DNA of 18,301 nt from Leucogyrophana mollusca. Its lineage: Eukaryota > Basidiomycota > Agaricomycetes > Boletales. The translations under genes and the position numbers were made by a program. This document shows positions 9,093 through 18,301 of this stretch, in pieces; the first letter of the stretch is position 1, and every line of letters starts with the position of its first letter. The stretch spans positions 1 to 18,301 of the forward strand of contig MU266732.1 in the NCBI GenBank assembly GCA_021014945.1, written 5' to 3'. Below the pieces are notes generated by a model. The model worked only from the letters and a program-made list of their open reading frames with translations. It was not told where the DNA came from and did not search any database.

Positions 9093-9132
9093 GAAGCGAT
9101 CTGCGTAAAATATGACTCACCGACGCGCATGC

Positions 9133-9142
9133 GATATAAAAA
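9133..9142 (-). promoter_or_regulatory. TATA-like element of the acetyltransferase gene
   Basis: Read on the minus strand this is TTTTTATATC, 41-50 bp upstream of the ATG at 9092, a plausible core promoter position. On the plus strand the same bases read GATATAAAAA, but the next plus-strand gene starts 437 bp further on. Confidence 0.4.
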
Positions 9143-9578
9143 GAACCGTCCTGACTCACTTTGGTGTTGAGCGCTAAATAGCTGGAATGCGAAGCCCCGA
9201 GCCAACGTTCACATACATGATTTGAATACTTCGATTATGTTTTCATTGGAGGTTCGTGCGCCGCGGATTTGACAAAATTGAGCCATGGCAGAATATGTGG
9301 ATCACCGTTCAAGTTCAACTCGGACCATCGTTTTACGATGGCGGTGGCTTTGGCCGGGTTTTGCGTCTGGTTGAACCCCAAAACGGGGTTAGGGCTACCG
9401 ATCGCGCGCCTCCGATGTTTTCACTTCGTACGTCTTCCCCACAAACTTCAAGCCCAATTGCAAACCCGACTGTGGAAGGTTTCTGTAGAGTGCCGTAGCT
9501 CTCAAGTGTCGTTGTCCCGAAAGCGTGCCAGCATTCAGAATTGCTTTTTCTGAATCTTTTCGTCCTCTGGGGTTCTCT
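9143..9578. other. Divergent intergenic region before the DNA glycosylase
   Basis: Non-coding region between the acetyltransferase (minus) and the glycosylase (plus). It holds a short hairpin, AACCCC 9374-9379 with GGGGTT 9385-9390. No TATA box or upstream exon for the glycosylase stands out. A frame open from 9525 into the glycosylase is treated as 5' untranslated sequence. Confidence 0.45.
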
Positions 9579-10577
9579 ATGCCACCTAAACGACGTCGTT
9601 CGCCGTCTCCATCAATTTTGCCATTACCCGCCTTGTCGACAGCATTAACCGAAGAGCCTGCCTTATCCCATTCTCCCCATGCCTCCAAGAAACTGAAACT
9701 TTTGGCTGAGTTCAACTCAACGTCGCCGTTCCCCACTTTCCAACATCCAACCGCCGCAGAAGCAAAGTCCATCCATGCCCTTCTCGCGTCACACACACCC
9801 GGAGGTGCCCCGGTTCACCAGGCGCCTTCTTCTGGCTCCAACTCTGCTACCACTTGCGGTCATGCGCCCAACGTCCTCGACGCACTCATTGGTACCATTC
9901 TGTCCCAAAATACGTCTTCCGCCAACAGCTCCGCAGCTAAACGCTCTCTCGACGCGGCTTTCGGAACCGGCGAGTCTGGTTTTGCAAAGATGGTGGCTGC
10001 GAAAAGAGACGACATTGTTACCGCCATCAGGTGCGGCGGCTTGGCCAACCGAAAGGCTAAAATTATCCAAGAGGCGCTGTCAACTGTCAAGGAGAAGCAT
10101 GGGCGCTTCGACCTGCAGCATCTCGCAGCTCCAGGAGTTACGGACGAACAGGCCATGCAGGAGCTCGTCTCGCTCGACGGCGTGGGCCCGAAGACAGCTG
10201 CGTGTGTGCTGTCGTTCTGTCTTGGGAGGCAGGCGTTCGCTGTCGACACGCACGTCTTCCGGCTTGCGAAACTGCTGGGTTGGATGCCGAAGTCGGCCGA
10301 TCGCGTTGGTGCACAAGCACATTTGGAATTGCGTATCCCGCCGGAGCTGAAGTATGGACTGCATGTAATGATGGTGCGACATGGGCGGGTCTGTAAGGGG
10401 TGTAAGAAGGACGGCAAGGGGTCGTGTGTCCTGAAGACGTGGGTGAAGGAGAATGGCGTAGAAGGCGGGAAGGTGGAGAGCGAGGGGGAGCATGATATTA
10501 AAGACCTACCAAAAATGGAGGCAGATGCTGCGTTGACGAGGGGGCAGGCGCGAACAAGAAGAATGGTCAAACAGTAG
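9579..10577 (+). CDS. HhH-GPD base-excision DNA glycosylase, endonuclease III-like, 332 aa
   Basis: Predicted nuclear base-excision-repair enzyme that flips out a damaged base and cuts the glycosidic bond, probably with lyase activity. It is a single exon. I start at the second in-frame ATG (9579) because it opens with MPPKRRRSPSPS, a typical basic nuclear-localisation start; the ATG 54 bp upstream adds only a non-basic stretch. A disordered Ser/Pro region (1-60, with KKLK at 37-40) precedes the glycosylase fold, from about residue 95. Visible are LIGTILSQNTS (104-114), the helix-hairpin-helix LDGVGPKTAACVL with catalytic Lys205, and VDTHVFRLAKLLGW with catalytic Asp223. The 18-residue Lys-Asp spacing equals E. 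coli Nth (Lys120/Asp138). At the iron-sulfur position only three cysteines remain (272, 275, 283), so a classical four-cysteine [4Fe-4S] loop is not evident. The tail is basic. The substrate cannot be read from sequence. Confidence 0.9.
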   Translation: MPPKRRRSPSPSILPLPALSTALTEEPALSHSPHASKKLKLLAEFNSTSPFPTFQHPTAAEAKSIHALLASHTPGGAPVHQAPSSGSNSATTCGHAPNVLDALIGTILSQNTSSANSSAAKRSLDAAFGTGESGFAKMVAAKRDDIVTAIRCGGLANRKAKIIQEALSTVKEKHGRFDLQHLAAPGVTDEQAMQELVSLDGVGPKTAACVLSFCLGRQAFAVDTHVFRLAKLLGWMPKSADRVGAQAHLELRIPPELKYGLHVMMVRHGRVCKGCKKDGKGSCVLKTWVKENGVEGGKVESEGEHDIKDLPKMEADAALTRGQARTRRMVKQ

Positions 10578-11013
10578 CACGAGGGAACGCGTCTCTTCAA
10601 TTTATAATCTACTGCCAGTGTTACGCCATACGCACAATCTTATACTATTCACACGTTTATTGCGATTATTTGTAGATTATTACTCCTCAATATCCACCCT
10701 GCTTCCCGACCGAGTATGGACATCCTCACCACTTAATGTGCGACTTCATCAGTCTTCGGTTGACCCTCACGTCGCATGCGACCCTGAGTTGCGCCAATAT
10801 AGATCCGAGGTCCGAGGATGGTGAACAGGGGTTCAGGCCCGCGGGAGAAAGGCATCGTGCCCGTATCGAACAACCCGACAATCCTACTAAACCAATGCCC
10901 TCAGCTATCATGACCCGTTAATGACTACTGTAAACGCACCAGGCTGTTATTCATGAATCCAGCTTCACCCTCAGGGCAGACAATGCTTCGAGCTACAAGA
11001 CACCAACGGGATA
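10578..11013. other. Convergent intergenic region
   Basis: Non-coding 436 bp between two genes whose 3' ends face each other. It presumably holds both 3' untranslated regions. No repeats, RNA genes or credible open frames are seen. Confidence 0.5.
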
Positions 11014-12179
11014 TCAACAAACGTCTCCCTTTGATATCCTCCTGCGCTTCGCGCGGATGTCTTCCACCCATTCAACTACCGAGTTTCGTCTGTCGGCATT
11101 CCATTGAGTGATTGAAGTATCCGTGTCGTCACAATCGTCTTCCTGTCCTGCTGCATTTTCTTCGTCCCCCATTCGTTGATCGCCAACAAGGAGACCATCT
11201 CCGTCGCTATACCCGGCCTCTGGAGCTACGGTCGCGTTTGTGTTTCTCGACTCACGAGGCCGACCTCTGGTGTCCGGATGTGCGACGTTGGGTGTCGTGC
11301 CTGCAGCTTGTGCAGTATTTCGTCCACTCGCCTCGGGCTTACGAAGCTCGAGAGCTGCGTTCTTATCTTGTTGCAACGTATCTCCGGCGTTGTTATCTTG
11401 TTGCTCGTCACTGTCGCATTCATCATCTCGCTTTCGTTTTCCTAGCAATCCCACTTCGGGACGCACGTGGCGCTTCGTTGCGGCTCTTTCCGCGGTGTGG
11501 ATCTGTTGAATAGACTCTATCCATGTTTTAATCCTTTGGTATCGTTCCACATCGGTTTGCACCCCTAACTCGCAGAGGGCGCCTTCCCACGTCTCTGGCT
11601 CAAGTTCTGCCTCGAGCGCGCTCACATATACGAGTATCTGTTGGAGATGGTTGTTGGGGATGGTCGAGTTGAACGCAAAATAACAGGGGGAGTCGGTGTC
11701 GTCAAAGCAAGATGACCGTCAGAACCACAACGATGATGAGTCGGAAATGTGGATTACCTTTTGCACGCAATCAAGAGCGAGAATATTGAATTTCCAGCTT
11801 GTAGCAAAAAGATGTCTGAGCCGCTGCAGTTCGGCTTCTTGATTACCGTTGTGGTTCACAAACGCGTCCATGTCGCGTTCAAGTCCCTGTTGGAGCAGAC
11901 TGGCAAGCCGGCGAGTAACGTGGTGAGGTCCGTGAGGGAGAATTAGAGCGCCATGAACACGAGCGCACTCAAGCTGTAGAGGGATTTAACTGTAAGTAGC
12001 GGAAGTGTCGCCAAATTTTGGAAACGTACATAGCACCAGGAAATGGGAGGCGGCCTTGGTATATTTCCAGGCGGTGTTGGAAAGGTGAGCTGTGCAATAA
12101 TTAACTCATATAAGGGAGCAAGGTGAGTGTGAAATCCACACCACGTGACTGCAAGGCTGTTGACGCGGCGGACGGTCAT
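11014..12179 (-). CDS. Unrecognised 329-aa protein with nuclear-type C terminus
   Basis: Family not recognised. Exons in coding order are 12179-12030, 11973-11758 and 11637-11014. The introns are 56 nt (GTACGT..CTACAG) and 120 nt (GTAATC..AACAG); in the second no AG occurs before the chosen acceptor, which supports it. Both joins are phase 0. The ATG at 12179 has A at -3. The N-terminal 120 residues look folded, with aromatic and hydrophobic segments (HLAPLYELIIAQLTF, ISWCYLECARVHGALILPHG). A helical, partly amphipathic middle follows (residues about 65-165: RRLASLLQQGLERDMDAF, RLRHLFATSWKFNILAL, ERYQRIKTWIESIQQIH). From about residue 170 the protein is low-complexity and acidic, with basic clusters GKRKRDDE and, at the end, RAKRRRISKG, both good nuclear-localisation candidates. 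Exon 2 has no ATG and is easily missed. It converges with the glycosylase gene but shows no functional link. Confidence 0.7.
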
Positions 12180-13182
12180 GGTCTTGTGATACCGTGCGGC
12201 TCGAGCAAGGACTCCCTCAGTCTTTCTCCTCTGCAGGAGTCCACAACATTCTTACTTTGCGCTCTCCTCAAATCCACACCGAAACCCGTAACCTGACGAT
12301 GCTGCTCCTCCGCTAGGTGAGTCCGAGCCTATGCTATGCTATTCAAGACAACACTCTGTTGGAAGTTTCTTTTCTTGGAATGCATGACATCCACCGGAGG
12401 CCGAGACAAACACTTGTTTGCATCGTAGTCTTGGTCGGGACGACTCCAGGTACTCTCTGTTGTACTCCGTATCTTCGAAACGACCGAGTGCAGTAGCGAC
12501 TCGCTATCAAAAAATAACGCAGGGATGCATGTTCACTCTCGTTAACTAAACGACATAGACGTAACTGGATGTTTAAACGGGGACCAATGCGGCACCATCT
12601 CTCCCAGTGTGAAGTGCCTGCATTCGGTTAGCGAGGCGATTGTCGACGAGCAACGCAGCGGGCTACTTATGACCATATGAATAGACTTGGGCCGCTTGGT
12701 ATCGCCTCAGCACGACGAGTGACGCAGGTATACCTTTCTGGCGCCGAGTCATGCCAAAGGTGTGTGATAGCACTATACTGGTCTAAGCAGAACTCTGACC
12801 TATGTAACTGTTTCAGCGTCGGTCGCTCTCTGGAGTATCGCATGCCGGCTTGTGATAATGTATAGGTATGTAGCCAAACCAGGCTTCCATCCAGCGCTGT
12901 CAACACTTCACAGGCTTCCGCTTCTTGTCAGAAGATGATGGCTGTATTTTCGGGCTTGGATATTTCTTGGAGCTGGCGAAGTCCTCTCTAATATGCGGCT
13001 ATCCCATACAGCAAGTCTCGTGGTTGTCACCTCTGGCATCAATCTACTGGTATGCTTTCAATCCGCCTGATATTAATGCTATACACGGCTGGCTTGCTGG
13101 GTATTCCCCTGTGTGGCCGTGCGGACACGATCAGGGATATCGCACCCCAGCAACCACAATCAAGGGGCCTGAAAGCTCAAAT
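12180..13182. other. 1.0 kb without a supported gene; one orphan exon-like segment
   Basis: The first part must hold the promoter of the minus-strand gene ending at 12179. On the plus strand, 12236-12316 is framed by a strong acceptor (TCTTTCTCCTCTGCAG) and a strong donor (CTAG|GTGAGT), like an 81-nt exon, but I cannot connect it to a coding frame. The rest, to 13182, has only short unrelated frames. Confidence 0.4.
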
Positions 13183-14215
13183 TTGGACATCTAGGCCGAC
13201 GGAAAACTTCATGGTAGGCGGTGCAAGGAGCACGACTGTATATGCTGGTAGTTTAAAAGTTGACCCCTCTTTTTCCAGCACTAAGATTTTACTAGGCCTG
13301 GGGGGCGAACCTAATTGCTAGAAATCCAGTAACTAAGCCTTAAGTTGGATGGAGTTTTGCGCAGACCCATGTAAAGTACCGTCGATCTAGCATCCTCAAC
13401 TGGGTAACATGTTCAGCGAGGTCTACCTGTTGCGCCAGGCCCAAAACAACTTTCTTCTAAAAGCAAAGAGGTGAGATAATTCATATCGATAACCACGGAC
13501 GTCTGGTTTTCTCCCCGAATGGAACCTCCATGCGAGGCGCCAGCGCGAGTGAGTGGAAGGTAGTCTCTTATGTGGTGGAACCTCAAGCTTCATCCATGGT
13601 GAGTACGTCAGATTTGAGTTGTTCAAGTCTTTGTCTCTGCTCAGTTATGTGATATGCGCAACCAATGACGTTGACGAGCGCCTACTGACCTGTTGACGCC
13701 TTGCGAAGTTTCAAGCGTATATTTTCTGATATGTGATGCCCATTATCCCTTCGCGACAGTCCGTTGCCCGGATGGCTTTCGTCTTCCCACTGGAACGTAC
13801 CACAGAAGGAAGTTAGTCACTCTTAGGAGGTCTTAGTTCAGTTCGCCTTTGGTATGTAAATAGCAACTTAGCGGTACATAGTTCTGGTCCTCTCGGTTTG
13901 TTGGAGAATCTGCCTGTATTATGAGGACCGATGGGGGTGTCCATGATACATGGGTGGAAGCAGTTGCGGCATTGGCATCTGTCTTCCTATGTATGACTCC
14001 TTTTCTGGCAAATACTGTGACCTCGTGCAATGTGTTTGGTTCGCAGGATTGGCGCATCCGGTAGAAAAAGGGGCGTTTCGTGTCATTTGTCACGTACATA
14101 TGAACACTAGGCCTGTTGAAGTGGGAGGATGCGCGTCAGGGGAAGTGTGGCTCCCGAGTTTGGATCGCGTTGGCGCTCACTGCGGGGTGTGAGCCGGGCG
14201 GGGACCTGGGGTGGG
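13183..14215 (+). repeat. Diverged direct repeat, copy A
   Basis: Collinear with 15340-16030 over its length with many substitutions and indels. Matching anchors are CCCATGTA (13366 versus 15510), the 18-nt identical word GTTGACGCCTTGCGAAGT (13692-13709 versus 15753-15770), ATCCCTTCGCGA, CCGATGGG followed by GCAGTTGC, TCTTCCTAT, and GGCGCTCACTGCGG (14172) versus GGCGCTCACTACGG (15984). The offset shrinks from 2,144 to 1,812 bp, so copy A carries about 330 bp more. No open frame is conserved between copies, so the duplication is of non-coding DNA. Confidence 0.75.
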
Positions 14216-15339
14216 TCTTGAGTGGATCTTGCACAAGCAGATCAAAACGCGGCTCACAACAAAACGTGCTGAGATCCATGTCCGTTTGTACGTCTCGTTG
14301 TGGCCTGAACAAGCATGTGCACTTGAGCTCATTGAAACGAGCTGGACTAGAGAAACGTGAACATAGCGACATGACGACATTCGTTTGGCTCAGGACATCG
14401 ACCGGACCTACAAGCGTCTGGAATCATTATTTTAACGATCAGCCTCGCCGTGGCAGATTAATCGATCATTGCTGTGGCAAGGGACTAGAAGACTCCCAAA
14501 ATGACGCACAGGATATATTTCGACAATGAATCCATTATATCCACCTTGCAAGCAACAGGGAAGGGTGAGTTTTTTTTTAAACCGCGCACTATCGACCAAA
14601 GTGCTCGAGCTATCATTGAATTCACTCTTGATTGTCGAGGCCCAGCCAAAAGTCACAAGCTCCTCCGCGAGGATCACAGAGCCACCAATAGACACTTCGT
14701 AGATCCGGGTTACATAGAAATTTTTTGTGTTGCAAAACAAGTCGGAGAGCATTCGATTCGAAGGGACGATCATATCCCGAACCTGAATGGACAAAGCGAC
14801 GGAAGGCGATTGCAGGTTGAATCAGGTCGAAAATAAGAAAGTAAGCTGAATTTAAACAGGAGAACGAGATCGATGGGGAGAGTTTGTTCGATAAAGACAA
14901 AGCTGGGCCCTGTGTGGTCGTGTGAAACGATCAATGACTTTGATGCGTCACACTGACATTTACCACGGTTGCGTTAATCCCTAGTCTCAGCTCCCTTTGT
15001 CTTTCAGCTGCTCTCAAGATCCTTTCCGGAAGTTCACGAAGGCCGCGATAGGTCGCCTCGTGCGCAAGAAGTCCTCCGAGAATAAATCGGATACTAAAAG
15101 TATGTATTTCCCCAAGGCCCGTACGCTAACCCGGCTACTTGCGTGCCAGTCAGTCTTACGGACCGAACTGATACCGAAGCCAAACAGCACTGGGAAATCC
15201 ACCTACCTCAATGGATCGAGGGTTACGGTCTAAGCAGGACCCTGGCACCGGCAGGAGGGGCCGTTTCGCATTCGAGCAACTGGATTGGCGGTCAATTTAA
15301 CTCACCATGATCGGCGGCGTGAGTTCGCGCGAGAACCAC
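14216..15339. other. 1.1 kb between the direct repeats, no supported gene
   Basis: The longest frames, 14501-14836 on plus and 14432-14794 on minus, overlap each other in antisense and neither has a recognisable domain. A good acceptor (CCCTTTGTCTTTCAG, ending at 15007) is followed by a Lys/Arg-rich open stretch (CSQDPFRKFTKAAIGRLV) that could be an exon remnant; no partner exon was found. Confidence 0.4.
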
Positions 15340-16030
15340 GATTGGACATATTGGTAGGCTTGACTTATATGTTTGTTCTTCTGGTGCTCCAGTATCTAGG
15401 CTCAGTGGTTGATTATAGCTGCTGGCACCCGTTCGCTAAGATTCCGGGCAAAAATGGAGCTTCAGCCAGCCAATTTGGATAACAGTAAGTAGTGAAATAG
15501 TCACGCAAACCCATGTAGGGTATCATCAATCTGAGACCTACTTTTCTAGTACCCTTAGCTGTCCAGCATGTTCCACCGGGCCTACTAGTTACATGGCCCA
15601 AACCGACTTTACCCAATAGCGAAGGGGTAAGATAATCACCTGTGAGGCTTGGCTTCCTTCCTTCCTGAACGGAACTTTCATGGGAGGCGTCTTACTTGTT
15701 CTCCCCGCTCAGTCAAGTGACATGCGCGATCGATAATGTCATCTCATACTGAGTTGACGCCTTGCGAAGTCTTCAATTCAGGTGATTTTCCCCGGATAAG
15801 TGTCTAATACCCCATTCTACCAACTGGAATCCCTTCGCGATCACCGTGGACCCGATGGGCCTGGCCATGACACTGGGTAGGGGCAGTTGCCGGTTAGTCT
15901 CTTCCTATAGCTGTTGAAGCGAACAGTAGAGTTTCAGGAGAAACGTAGCCGCCGTGAGTTGCTATGTTGGATTCAATTTCACCGGCGCTCACTACGGAGT
16001 ATAAGTAGGGCAAGGATCTGGCACTAACGG
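15340..16030 (+). repeat. Diverged direct repeat, copy B, running into the promoter of the amidotransferase gene
   Basis: Second copy of the segment at 13183-14215, same orientation, ending about 50 bp before the ATG at 16081. The right part of this copy contains the TATA box of that gene. In copy A the equivalent bases (GGGGTGTGAGCC, around 14184) have no TATA. Either the gene's 5' flank was duplicated leftward, or a repeated element supplied the promoter. Confidence 0.75.
16000..16007 (+). promoter_or_regulatory. TATA box of the glutamine amidotransferase-like gene
   Basis: TATAAGTA lies 74-81 bp upstream of the ATG at 16081, a common fungal distance. It lies inside repeat copy B. Confidence 0.6.
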
Positions 16031-16080
16031 CGCCCCAAAGTCCAACATCGAAACTTCTTGCACACCTTAGTGGAACAATC

Positions 16081-17495
16081 ATGACATCAATCCCATTCCC
16101 ACCTCACTCAAAGATCGCTTTATTGATCTGTGACCCGACCAAAGAGGAGTTCATCGAATCCTACGGAAACATCACCAACCTCTTTACCAATCTGTATACA
16201 AAGTTTCTGATTCGAATCACGAATCCCTCTACTACTACGCCGTCGTCACTCCTCCCTGAAGTCATGAAGTCATTCCGTGTCATCGCGTTCAATGCGATGG
16301 AGGGACAGCTCCCCACCAATGTCGACGAATTCGACTCGGTCATGGTTTCAGGTTCAGGTACACTGGTTGTAAAGCTATCGAGGGTAGATTCCTGACGTCG
16401 CACTATACGATAGCTCACAGCGTCAACGACAGTGATGAGTGGATCAAAAAACTCGCAAGGTTCTTGAATGAGACCGCTACGAAACACCCAAAGGTCAAGC
16501 TTTTAGGTAAGTGTTGATATCTCCGATACTCGCCATACAATTTTCTGTTCTCTGAGGCACGTCATGACAGGGGTCTGCTTTGGCCACCAGATCATTTGTC
16601 ACGCCGTCTTTGGCAACCCGGCCAGAGGGAATCCCACAGGATGGGAGATACCACGCGAAGTCATATTGACTGACGCCGGGGAACCTATTTTCAGTAGTGA
16701 CTGGGTTGGCGAGAGCCATAAAGGACAGGCAGGACCATACGAAGAAGTATTGACTGACACCGGAGAAAAACTCCTGGTCAAAGCGAACCGTAAAGGATGG
16801 GAGATAGGACCATACGAAGTCGTGCTGACTGACGATGGGAGATACCTCGTGGTCAAAGCGAACCCTAAAGGATGGGAGATAGGACCGTACGAAGTCATAC
16901 TGACTCACTCGGGGATGATTTTCGGCGGTGCGGGGAGCTTGGTACGTGCATTAATCATGATTGGAACTACCCAAGTCATACTAAATACTGGAACCGGCAG
17001 GATCTTGAGATGTTCCACCATGACGCTGTGTTCACCGTGCGCCAGCGTGCATACTTCAGGGGGCTTTCCGCAAGGGTGCCTTACAAAAGGAACGTACCTG
17101 AAAACACGTTTTATATATGGGGGCACAGCGAGAAGACGGAGAATCAGGGCATTGTCGCGTTAAACAAGGCGGCCGAGAAGAGAGGCCATCTCAATGTGGA
17201 CAACATCCATATCTTCACTTGCCAGGGCCATCCCGAACTCACGCAGGGAATGACGTCGTACTTGCTTGACCTGTTCGAAGATGAGATCGAAGCAGACGCT
17301 GTTGCCGAGGGGCGTTCACGCATCGCGAATTTCAAAGGGATCCTTGACTGGTTCTGGCCCACAATGATCATGTGGGCATTATCGACCGGGCATTCGTTTG
17401 CTATCCCCACGCTCCCAGACATTACCGCTCTCGGCTTCGAGAAACCAGAGGCTAAGGTAGTGAATGATGAGAGTGTGTTTGTCCTTGTAGTATGA
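16081..17495 (+). CDS. Class I glutamine amidotransferase-like protein with internal tandem expansion, 411 aa
   Basis: GATase1-type hydrolase fold, expected to release ammonia from glutamine or cleave a related amide; probably cytosolic, as no signal peptide is seen. Exons are 16081-16357, 16414-16506, 16571-16941 and 17001-17495. Introns are 56, 64 and 59 nt, all phases fit, and the third intron has a TACTAAA branch. The catalytic triad is visible: nucleophile in GVCFGHQ (Cys126), and His324 and Glu326 in CQGHPEL. Also present are the oxyanion-type loop VMVSGSAHSVND and NQGIV. The family normally has one (N)P(K/R)GWEIGPYxVxLT segment after the nucleophile; here it occurs four times (residues about 146-238), making the protein longer than typical relatives. 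The C-terminal 60 residues (FWPTMIMWALSTGHSF onward) do not match the usual family end and could hide an unrecognised splice. It resembles the stand-alone GATase1 proteins common in agaricomycetes. The substrate is unknown. Confidence 0.9.
16636..16911 (+). repeat. Four-unit in-frame tandem repeat inside the amidotransferase
   Basis: Units start at 16636 (TGWEIPREVILTDAG, 84 nt), 16720 (KGQAGPYEEVLTDTG, 72 nt), 16792 (KGWEIGPYEVVLTDDG, 75 nt) and 16867 (KGWEIGPYEVILTHSG, partial). Units 3 and 4 match at 38 of their first 42 bases, so the last duplication is the youngest. All unit lengths are multiples of three, and no stop or frameshift has entered. Confidence 0.92.
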
Positions 17496-18301
17496 TCCCG
17501 ATGCAAAGTGTTCCCTTACTGCAGTCCTCGTGTACTTGTACAATGTGCGTCCCTGGCCCACCAGTTGTATGTACAATAGTTGCAATCTTCGAAGCGTTAT
17601 CAAGGAGGTTTAGTGCACGGCTGAGGTCACAGCGAAACATTGTTTGTGAACCCCAGTGTGTGCATGCAAAGCCAATGCCATGTAGGCACGACCGAGACAA
17701 ACATATCGAGGGCATTCCAGGGGTGCTCTGGTCACGGGGACGAAGCGAACCCGGCGGATAGCATAAGATGCTGGAATGGATTTTGGTCAGTGGGTGGGAT
17801 GCCGCCTGCGGCTCATGGACAGGATTGTGATCGAAAACTCCTTATTCCGTCACCTCATGACAGTCACCCTCGGTTACCAGTATCCTATGTTTGGCGAGGG
17901 GAACTACAAACTAAAAGACGGAGATTTCACCGCAGTTGGTCATGCAAGTCGTGTCTCGGCTGTGAGACCATGAGATTTGGATTTCGTATTTCACGGGAAT
18001 TTGGTGTGGTCCTGAAATCTCAACATCTCGCCGTCTGTAACTTCAAGTGCTGCACGAGGACTGCGGCGCCGAAACACGGGGGTAGCCAATCGAGGCTGCG
18101 GGGCTCTGTAGATATGATCCGGTCATAAAGATCAGTACATATTGACAGAGGAAGGAGGACGCAAGGAACAAGAAAAATATGCCTCGTCCTAATCCACCTG
18201 GGAGTAAGGCGTTTTCTCGGCCCTATATAGACAGGAGCGACGGTGCACCTCACCCAGAGCCTTAAACGGCCTGATATGAGGTCCTCTGGGGCCCGCCGCA
18301 A
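17496..18301. other. 806 bp after the amidotransferase, no supported gene; TATA box near right edge
   Basis: The first 150 bp are presumably 3' untranslated sequence. Plus-strand frames 17640-18128 and 17776-17973 and a minus-strand frame from 18020 to the edge overlap without recognisable domains. CTATATAGACAGG at 18223-18235 is a strong TATA-like signal on the plus strand and probably belongs to a gene starting beyond the window. Confidence 0.45.

Noticed and set aside
9385..9394. GGGGTTAGGG as a telomere remnant
   Set aside because: Only one TTAGGG unit is present and it belongs to a short hairpin; no array is seen in the window.
9525..9578. Upstream ATG as the glycosylase start
   Set aside because: The extra 18 residues are not basic and look like untranslated sequence. 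The ATG at 9579 opens a typical nuclear-localisation start.
14432..14836. Overlapping antisense frames of 111 and 120 codons as a gene
   Set aside because: No domain or splice-supported continuation, and both strands are equally open, as expected by chance.
13183..16030. Direct repeats as the two LTRs of a retrotransposon
   Set aside because: No TG..CA ends, primer-binding site, polypurine tract or target duplication was seen. The copies differ in length by about 330 bp and the interior lacks gag or pol motifs.
16495..16908. Minus-strand frame with repeated SQYDFV/SYLPSF units as a repeat protein
   Set aside because: It is the reverse strand of the tandem repeat inside the amidotransferase exon.
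1..18301. tRNA, rRNA, CRISPR or other structured RNA genes
   Set aside because: I looked for tRNA B-box-like words and repeat-spacer arrays and found none that held up.

Overview
The window reads as nuclear DNA from a filamentous basidiomycete, most likely an agaricomycete. Genes are split by many short GT-AG introns (mostly 46-64 nt), both strands are used, intergenic spacing is compact, and one large protein carries a DUF6589-type domain, a family known mainly from mushroom-forming fungi. All exon joins were worked out by eye from splice signals, reading phase and family motifs. There is no transcript evidence.

Left part (1-5381). A RecQ-family DNA helicase gene (minus strand, cut off by the left edge) and a 1,093-aa DUF6589 protein gene (plus strand) diverge from a shared 140-bp promoter region. 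A 140-bp cluster of nested palindromes follows the DUF6589 gene. The pair plus the cluster could be one side of a mobile or subtelomeric element.

Middle part (5382-9092). A small secreted cysteine-containing protein is followed by two small Gly/Gln-rich paralogous genes placed tail to tail. In both, an 11-nt micro-exon is needed or strongly suggested, and their shared 17-codon core differs almost only at synonymous sites. Next, on the minus strand, is a complete six-exon gene for a Naa10/ARD1-type N-terminal acetyltransferase (158 aa) with an altered substrate loop.

Right part (9093-18301). An endonuclease III-like HhH-GPD DNA glycosylase (332 aa, plus strand) faces a three-exon gene of unknown function (329 aa, minus strand, nuclear-type basic C terminus). 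About 4 kb without a recognisable gene follows, containing two diverged direct repeats (about 13183-14215 and 15340-16030). The second copy runs into the core promoter of a four-exon class I glutamine amidotransferase-like gene (411 aa). In that enzyme a segment of about 25 residues is tandemly amplified between the catalytic cysteine and the histidine. The last 800 bp hold no supported gene, only a TATA box near the right edge.

No operon-like logic applies. The functional groupings I would defend are the RecQ/DUF6589 divergent pair and the duplicated small-gene pair.
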